A stretch of 64,000 nucleotides of DNA from assembly GCA_035629075.1 (NCBI GenBank), contig DASPIK010000064.1, positions 32,133 to 96,132 on the forward strand, in the 5' to 3' direction. Numbering within the stretch: the first letter of the stretch is position 1; every line of letters begins with the position of its first letter. The stretch comes from JAEZPW01 sp035629075. GTDB taxonomy: Bacteria > Acidobacteriota > Terriglobia > Terriglobales > Acidobacteriaceae. Positions 59,084 to 64,000 of the stretch are shown here, one piece after another. A program made the position numbers and the translations under genes. The notes beneath the pieces are model-generated. The model had not been told where the DNA came from, ran no database searches, and saw nothing but the letters and a program-made list of their open reading frames with translations.

Positions 59084-59973
59084 AAATCTCCAGCGTTCTG
59101 CGCCTGCTCCTCGGTTGTAGCCTCTTCGGGGGCCGGAGGTTCGTCGTTAACTGGAGCGAGTCTCGAAACGAGTTCCTGCGGAGGCGGTTCACTCGTCGCT
59201 GCTTCGATCTCCTGCCCGAGCGGCACCTCCTGCGCAGCAGCGGGCATTTGTACTTTTAGGTCGGAGAGATCCGCCTCCAGATCGCGCACGAATTCGAAGT
59301 CGTCCTCCGTGAGAACAGCATTCCTAACCGGATGCATCACGCTGTTCCGAATGCGATTCAGGCGCAGTAAGCGCTCCAGCAGGTCCTTCTTCTTGTTCAG
59401 CAGATGCGAAGGCATGTACTTGCTCAGCACCGGCCAGCGCTTATCGAGCATCTCGCGTAAGCTGATCAGGTGCGTATAGCAGTAAGGCTCCTCCGCTGGA
59501 TCAGGGTCTTTTTCGAGCAACGCTGCACATTCCGCCCGGATATTGTCCGGGACTCCGGTGCGCCACCACTGGTCTTCACCGTGCTCGGCAATAAAAGCCT
59601 GTTTAACAAACGCGTGTAGCCGAACTTCAACCGTTCTCACCAGTTCATACATATCGCCGAGTACCACACGGGCGCGACGATAGTTGATGTATACGCCAAC
59701 GTCCAGTCGGTTTGCCGTAATGCCTTGTTTACGCAATTCTCGTGTGATCACCCATGAACTCAGCGAACCCGTTTTTTCGATCGCCTGCTCGATGGCTGCA
59801 CGCAAGTCGTGCGGAATTGAGAATGCCAGGTCGGAGCGGCGTAGTTCTCCTTCGCCGATCTTCAGGCAGAGATATTGCATGACGGCCGCCGAACTCGTTC
59901 CCATCTGGCGGGCGATTTCACTGGGCGGCAATCCTTGGCGAAGAAGTTCGGCAGCCTGATCTTTGCGAGCCAT
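59059..59973 (-). CDS. HTH-HEPN protein (Swt1-type HEPN domain)
   Basis: The 304-residue protein starts with a helix-turn-helix (QAAELLRQGLPPSEIARQMG, TSSAAVMQYLCLKIGEG). After a linker comes an HEPN-like helical domain at about 105-240: MYELVRTVEVRLHAFVKQAF, WWRTGVPDNIRAECAALLEK, YTHLISLREMLDKRWPVLSK, then LNRIRNSVMHPVRNAVLTED. The last holds R209-N210-x3-H214, the Rx4-6H motif of HEPN RNases. A Pro/Glu/Ala-rich tail of about 60 residues follows. It could be an RNA-cutting or regulatory protein. No partner such as an MNT antitoxin is adjacent. Function unknown. Confidence 0.75.
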   Translation of the reverse strand: MARKDQAAELLRQGLPPSEIARQMGTSSAAVMQYLCLKIGEGELRRSDLAFSIPHDLRAAIEQAIEKTGSLSSWVITRELRKQGITANRLDVGVYINYRRARVVLGDMYELVRTVEVRLHAFVKQAFIAEHGEDQWWRTGVPDNIRAECAALLEKDPDPAEEPYCYTHLISLREMLDKRWPVLSKYMPSHLLNKKKDLLERLLRLNRIRNSVMHPVRNAVLTEDDFEFVRDLEADLSDLKVQMPAAAQEVPLGQEIEAATSEPPPQELVSRLAPVNDEPPAPEEATTEEQAQNAGDFMPGGKVA

Positions 59974-60165
59974 AACGACGTTTGGATGCAGAGGAACAGT
60001 GCAGCAGGACGACTAGTGCAGCGTTGAAACGTTGGCCCACTTGGAATGTCGATGCGTCAGAACGAACCTGTCGACGTACCGGACGGAGCAGGCCTCTCTA
60101 CTAATTTGTCATCGCGAGTTATTTGTCATCCGAGCGCAGCGAGGGATCGCTACCACCAAGATGAA

Positions 60166-60191
60166 GGGCGACACGCACGTGCGTGTCGCCC
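60166..60191. terminator. Perfect 26-bp palindromic hairpin after the aldo/keto reductase gene
   Basis: GGGCGACACGCAC is followed at once by its exact inverse GTGCGTGTCGCCC. It lies 22 bases after the aldo/keto reductase stop on the minus strand. TTCATCTTGG follows on that strand, a weak T-rich trail. Confidence 0.5.
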
Positions 60192-60212
60192 GAAATGTCG
60201 AACGAAAACTCT

Positions 60213-61274
60213 TTAGGACCAGCGACGGAAGAACAATGCCTGTTTTGCGATCGGCTCGGTCTTCTGCGTCAAAGCGGCGAGCTGGGTGTCGCTCAGCGGG
60301 GTGAAGTCGCGCGCCATTCGCACGTTTTCCTCGAGCTGTGCAATCGAGTCGCAACCGATGATCACCGTGCTTACCGGCAGTGACAGCACATAGTACAGTG
60401 CATCCTTCATGTTCAAGGTGCCCGGACCCTGAGCCCTTCCTTCCCAGCCGCCTCCGCCTCCGGCCGGCGGCTTCCACGACGAAAGAATGCGACCGCGCGA
60501 CGGAATCTTCATCCCGATGATGCCCATCTGCTTCTCAACCGCCATGGGCAGCAGCTTTTCCTTGAAGCTCAGGTGATGCGGATCGGCGGCGTTGAGCGCT
60601 AGCAGGATCTGATCAAACGGGAAGCGCCGCATGCACTCCATCAGCACTTCCGGATCGCTGTGCCCGGTGATGCCGAGATAGCGCACCATCTTCTGCTCAC
60701 GCGCCTGTTGCAGCGCCTCGATGGCACCGCCTTTCGCGAAGATGCGTTCCACCTCGTCCATACTGTCGATGTGGTGCAACTGCCACGCATCCAGGTGATC
60801 CGTATTGAGCAGTTGGAGCGAGTTCTCCAGCAGCTTCAACGAGCCGTCACGCGTGCGGTCCTGAGTCTTGCTTGCCAGGTAGGCCTGATTGCGCCTGCGT
60901 TTCATCACCTGCCCGATATACCGCTGACTCCACCGCTGTGGCCCGCCATATTGCGCGGCTGTGTCGATGTAGTTCACGCCCAGGTCGAGTGCGCGCTCGA
61001 TGATCGGCAATGCGACTTCATCGTTGTTTGGTTTCTCGACTGCGGCCTGTCCGCCCAGGCTGAAAATCCCAACTCGATAGCCCGTCTTGCCCAGGTTACG
61101 CGTGGGCATTGCGTTTGAAGTGGCCGGATTAGAAGGCATGGCTGCGGGAGCAGCCGCCTCTGCGGTTCCGGATATCAGGCCATTGGCTACGAAGCCGGCT
61201 GCCGCCGAGCCGGTAATCTTAAGGAAGTCACGACGTGCGTTCGATCCGAGCTTCTTATCAGGACTGTCGCTCAC
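60213..61274 (-). CDS. Tat-exported aldo/keto reductase
   Basis: The 353-residue protein carries a twin-arginine signal (NARRDFLKITGSAAAGFVAN). The AKR barrel starts MPTRNLGKTGYRVGIFSLGG and includes the catalytic pattern NYIDTAAQYG (Asp, Tyr) and LASKT (Lys). Then come LGITGHSD and the C-terminal AKR block TVIIGCDSIAQLEENVRMAR. GTG 61274 is chosen because GGAGG lies five bases upstream. It would act in the periplasm on an unknown aldehyde or sugar, which is unusual for AKRs since NADPH is cytoplasmic; Tat export of folded enzyme with cofactor is possible. Confidence 0.88.
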   Translation of the reverse strand: MSDSPDKKLGSNARRDFLKITGSAAAGFVANGLISGTAEAAAPAAMPSNPATSNAMPTRNLGKTGYRVGIFSLGGQAAVEKPNNDEVALPIIERALDLGVNYIDTAAQYGGPQRWSQRYIGQVMKRRRNQAYLASKTQDRTRDGSLKLLENSLQLLNTDHLDAWQLHHIDSMDEVERIFAKGGAIEALQQAREQKMVRYLGITGHSDPEVLMECMRRFPFDQILLALNAADPHHLSFKEKLLPMAVEKQMGIIGMKIPSRGRILSSWKPPAGGGGGWEGRAQGPGTLNMKDALYYVLSLPVSTVIIGCDSIAQLEENVRMARDFTPLSDTQLAALTQKTEPIAKQALFFRRWS

Positions 61275-61428
61275 AGGCGCCTCCGATAAATGAATCGTAA
61301 GGTGGGTTAACGAACTGTGCAAGGGGCGGGGCTGGTTGGTGCGCAGGCGACGCAAACTGCCTGAACCTGCCGAACGAAGGGAGAACTGGGCCTTAGACGC
61401 GAGCCGACCTCGCCGGACTTACTGCTCT

Positions 61429-62838
61429 CTATCCCGTCTGGATGTTCGCGATCGGCTTTCCGGCGAAGCGTTTCACCAGCTTGTAAATTGGAAAACTGGC
61501 TGCCAGCAATATGAACGACTGCACTGAATTCGTCGTGTCACCCACGATCACTCCCAGAACGAAAGCCACGGAAACGATCAAAACGATTCCTGTTGTGTAC
61601 GGATATCCCCACGCACGATACGGCCGTTCGCGCTCCGGCTGGGTCCGCCGAAGCCGAAATACTGCAACGAAATCGACAATGTAGTTCACCACGAAGAACA
61701 GCGCGAGTGCTGCTATGACCTGTTGCACCGTTCCCGTGACGATGAACAGCACTTCGGCCAGCATGCTTAAAAACAGGCCAACGTCCGGTGTACCGCCCTT
61801 GTTCACCCGCGCGGCAACGCGTGAGAACAGCCCGTCGCGGCTCATGGCATACATTACGCGGCAGCCTTCCAGTTGGATTGCGTTCACCGCCGCCAGTAGA
61901 GAAACGATGGTGATCACCTGGATGATGGTGTCGGCGCGCACTCCCCAGATCGCCGCCGCTGCCGTTCCCATCGCAAACTTGTCGCTCGCGATCTGCGATA
62001 TCGGCAGCACAGCAATGAGCGCAGCATTCAAAAGCAGGTATATCGCCATGACCGAGAGCACACCACCAAACATCGACCGAGGCACGTCGCGTGCAGGGTT
62101 TTTGATCTCCTCGCCGAAGTAGATGACGCCCTGCCATCCGTCATAACTAAATACGGCTGCCTGCGCGGCCAAGACAAAAGCGGTGACGAAGGCGAAACCT
62201 TGAGGAAGCGACGGCGCAGCGGTGGAAGCAACTTCCACCTCACGCGAGTAGTAAAGGCAAGCGACAGCGAGTGCCACGAACAGCAGGCTCTTGATCAGGC
62301 TACTGACGTTCTGGACTCCGGCGCCCCAGCGGATCCCGCCCCACTGCACCAGTGTGAAGAAGATCACTACCGAACACGCCACCGCCGTTTCGTGTTGCGC
62401 CAATGCCGGGAAGATCATCCCGGCATACTCGCCCACAACCATCGAGATCAGGGCGTTGGTGCCGTTGATCGAAAGCCAGTCAGACCAGCCAATCAGGAAT
62501 CCGGCGTAATCTCCCAGTCCTTCTTTTGCGAAGACGTAGTGTCCTCCCGAGCGCGGAATCATGGCTGCCAGTTCCGCGACAGACACCGCGCACATCAACG
62601 CGTACAATCCGCCGACCACCCACACGCCCAGGAACAACCAAACGTTCGGCAATTGTGCTGCGATTTCTCCCGGTGTACGCAGAGCGCCCGCGCCGATCGT
62701 GTTACCGATCGTGACGGCAATGCCGAACCCTACACCGAGCACGCGCAGCAGGCGTCCGCGCTGTCGTGCAGGCAGTTCAGCAGAGGGCGGCCCACCCGAG
62801 CTTCCGCTGCTCGTCTGGGAATGCGCGGATTGCAACAT
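61429..62838 (-). CDS. APC-superfamily amino-acid permease
   Basis: The protein of about 469 residues has about 12 membrane helices with the substrate motif VGFGIAVTIGNTIGAGALRT in the first helix and VSVAELAAMIPRSGGHYVFA in the third. Later EEIKNPARDVPRSMFGGVLS is the conserved loop of the amino acid exchanger branch. It imports or exchanges amino acids or related amines. ATG 62838 is chosen because GAGGTGG precedes it closely; the open frame extends to 63378 but overlaps the divergent Rieske gene. Substrate cannot be read from sequence. Confidence 0.88.
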   Translation of the reverse strand: MLQSAHSQTSSGSSGGPPSAELPARQRGRLLRVLGVGFGIAVTIGNTIGAGALRTPGEIAAQLPNVWLFLGVWVVGGLYALMCAVSVAELAAMIPRSGGHYVFAKEGLGDYAGFLIGWSDWLSINGTNALISMVVGEYAGMIFPALAQHETAVACSVVIFFTLVQWGGIRWGAGVQNVSSLIKSLLFVALAVACLYYSREVEVASTAAPSLPQGFAFVTAFVLAAQAAVFSYDGWQGVIYFGEEIKNPARDVPRSMFGGVLSVMAIYLLLNAALIAVLPISQIASDKFAMGTAAAAIWGVRADTIIQVITIVSLLAAVNAIQLEGCRVMYAMSRDGLFSRVAARVNKGGTPDVGLFLSMLAEVLFIVTGTVQQVIAALALFFVVNYIVDFVAVFRLRRTQPERERPYRAWGYPYTTGIVLIVSVAFVLGVIVGDTTNSVQSFILLAASFPIYKLVKRFAGKPIANIQTG

Positions 62839-62967
62839 GGCCACCTCGTCACCGCTTGCGTTTCCGCTCACGCGATGGCTTCTGCCCGGGAGCAGCATTG
62901 TGCATTGGAAGCGCGCAGAAAGCCAGCCGTTGCTGTTCCGCATCAGAGAAGCGCGAGGAGGTGTCGT

Positions 62968-64000
62968 ATGTCCAGTTCCCGCCCCAGCATCGTACCCCAG
63001 CATCAGCACGAGCTGGTCGAACCGGATGTCGCGCGCGCTTTCACCCTCCCGTCGCGCTTCTACGTAGATCCTTCGGTGCTCGAAAAGGAGAAGTCGGCGA
63101 TCTTCTCCCGCACCTGGCAGATCGTGGGCCGTCGCGACCAGGTCGCCGCACCAGGCGATTACTTCACCGCCGACCTTCTTGGCGAACCTCTGCTCATCGC
63201 CCGCGGACAGGACGGCCAACTGCGCGGCTTTTTCAACATCTGCCGCCACCGCGCCGGCCCGCCTGCTGACGGCTGCGGCAATCGCAAAGTCTTTCGCTGC
63301 GGGTACCACGGCTGGACGTACAGCCTCGACGGCCGCCTCCTCAACGCCCCCGAGATGGACGGCACCGAGGATTTCCACTTCGAAGACTTCGGCCTACACC
63401 CGGTGCGCACCGCAGAATGGGGCGCCTGGGTTTTTGTGAATCTCGACTCCAACGCCGAACCACTCACGACCGCGCTCGGAGAACTGCCCGGTCAATCCGC
63501 TCGATATGGTCTCGAATCGCTGAAGCTCTACGAGCGCCGTGACTACTTCATGGACTGCAACTGGAAGGTCTACATCGACAACTATCTCGAGGGATATCAC
63601 CTGCCCAGCGTGCATCCGGGCCTGAACCGCGAACTCGACTACGGTCAGTACGTGACCGAAATCTACGCTCGCCACTCACGCCAGTACAGCCCAATCCGCG
63701 GGCCCGAAAATGAGTCCACCACGAACCGCCGTTATAGCCAGGCTCGCGGCGATGACATCGCCGACTATTTCTGGATTTATCCCAACTGGATGCTCAACTG
63801 CTATCCCGACAACGTCTCGCTCAACATCGTCCTGCCCCTCGCCCCGGAAAAAACGGTCGCCATCTTCGAATGGTACTTCCCGCAAAACGTCATCAACACC
63901 GAAGCACCGAGGCAGACGGTCAAGTTCAGCGACGAAATTCAGATCGAAGACGGCCATATCTGCGAAGTAGTTCACAAGAACCTCAAGTCGCAGAGCTACG
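62968..64000 (+). CDS. Rieske non-heme iron oxygenase, large subunit (3' end missing)
   Basis: About 344 residues are present from ATG 62968, which follows GAGGAGG by six bases. The Rieske cluster motifs are FNICRHRAGPP and FRCGYHGWTY (C-x-H...C-x2-H). The catalytic non-heme iron site is in DNYLEGYHLPSVHPGL with the facial His-His and bridging Asp region. This gives an oxygenase that uses O2 and electrons from a separate reductase. Subfamily could be choline/carnitine or aromatic oxygenase; the window does not tell. It diverges from the amino-acid permease, which may feed its substrate. Confidence 0.9.
   Translation, partial: MSSSRPSIVPQHQHELVEPDVARAFTLPSRFYVDPSVLEKEKSAIFSRTWQIVGRRDQVAAPGDYFTADLLGEPLLIARGQDGQLRGFFNICRHRAGPPADGCGNRKVFRCGYHGWTYSLDGRLLNAPEMDGTEDFHFEDFGLHPVRTAEWGAWVFVNLDSNAEPLTTALGELPGQSARYGLESLKLYERRDYFMDCNWKVYIDNYLEGYHLPSVHPGLNRELDYGQYVTEIYARHSRQYSPIRGPENESTTNRRYSQARGDDIADYFWIYPNWMLNCYPDNVSLNIVLPLAPEKTVAIFEWYFPQNVINTEAPRQTVKFSDEIQIEDGHICEVVHKNLKSQSY

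Noticed and set aside
59059..59973. Classic HEPN-MNT toxin-antitoxin pair
   Set aside because: No nucleotidyltransferase antitoxin lies next to the HEPN gene; neighbours are typA and a reductase.
62839..63378. N-terminal extension of the second amino-acid permease
   Set aside because: It overlaps the well-supported Rieske oxygenase start on the other strand and shows no membrane or domain pattern.
1..64000. CRISPR array, prophage or insertion sequence
   Set aside because: No regularly spaced repeats, no transposase, integrase or phage structural gene was seen.

Overview
The window looks like a chromosomal segment of an acidobacterium (Terriglobia-like). This is inferred from family content, not from a marker gene. 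Supporting points are a large Oar-like TonB-dependent receptor with an N-terminal carboxypeptidase-regulatory-like domain, secreted Ig-like and BNR-propeller proteins with a characteristic split C-terminal module, a two-gene CoA-dehydratase-activase set, a Crp/Fnr regulator with an N-terminal Cys cluster, and GC-rich codon use. Intergenic distances are short, genes lie on both strands in small operons, and there are no insertion sequences, prophage genes or CRISPR arrays. The only RNA gene seen is a tRNA-Sec (selC, anticodon TCA), so the organism probably makes selenoproteins, although none is visible here.

Layout. (1) 1-9.8 kb is a membrane-organisation island. A minus-strand set carries an L,D-transpeptidase, two small proteins and a frameshifted prohibitin-like SPFH protein. 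It diverges from a plus-strand operon of an XRE regulator, a YqiJ/NfeD-like protein with a His-rich loop, a DUF1648-type protein, a DUF4019-type protein, flotillin and PspA. A solute-binding protein (partial) and a secreted protein of unknown function precede it. (2) 9.8-16.8 kb holds a secreted DinB-like protein, an APC permease, a secreted PIG-L/ThuA-like hydrolase, a CBM9-like protein and an SDR. (3) 17-28.8 kb holds a large secreted protein, periplasmic trehalase, a response regulator interrupted by an amber codon, a degenerate ATP-grasp-like protein, a PH-domain protein, an MscS channel, ArsR- and MerR-type regulators, a POTRA-only protein and a Spy/LTXXQ-repeat protein. (4) 28.9-33.3 kb is a 2-hydroxyacyl-CoA dehydratase-like protein plus a double-headed activase. 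(5) 33.7-38.3 kb holds a giant BNR-propeller protein, a small membrane protein and an XRE-cupin regulator.

(6) 38.4-47.2 kb is a signalling and acetate region: Crp/Fnr with a Cys cluster, an FHA-GAF-PP2C phosphatase, a response regulator, two acetyl-CoA synthetase paralogues and a tandem UspA. (7) 47.3-52.3 kb holds an orphan LolD/MacB-type ATPase, a structured non-coding stretch, a secreted Ig-like protein, a response regulator, PhzF, a Prx6-type peroxiredoxin and selC. (8) 52.4-64 kb holds the TonB-dependent receptor, a PilZ protein, TypA/BipA, an HTH-HEPN protein with a 42-bp tandem duplication over its stop codon, a Tat-exported aldo/keto reductase, a second APC permease and a Rieske oxygenase running off the end.

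The strongest leads for something undescribed are the split Ig/transmembrane/lipobox-like C-terminal module shared by two secreted proteins, the HTH-HEPN protein, the SPFH membrane island, the dual-ASKHA activase pair and the structured RNA-like region near 48.2-48.3 kb. All functional statements rest on motif recognition by eye; no database search was possible.
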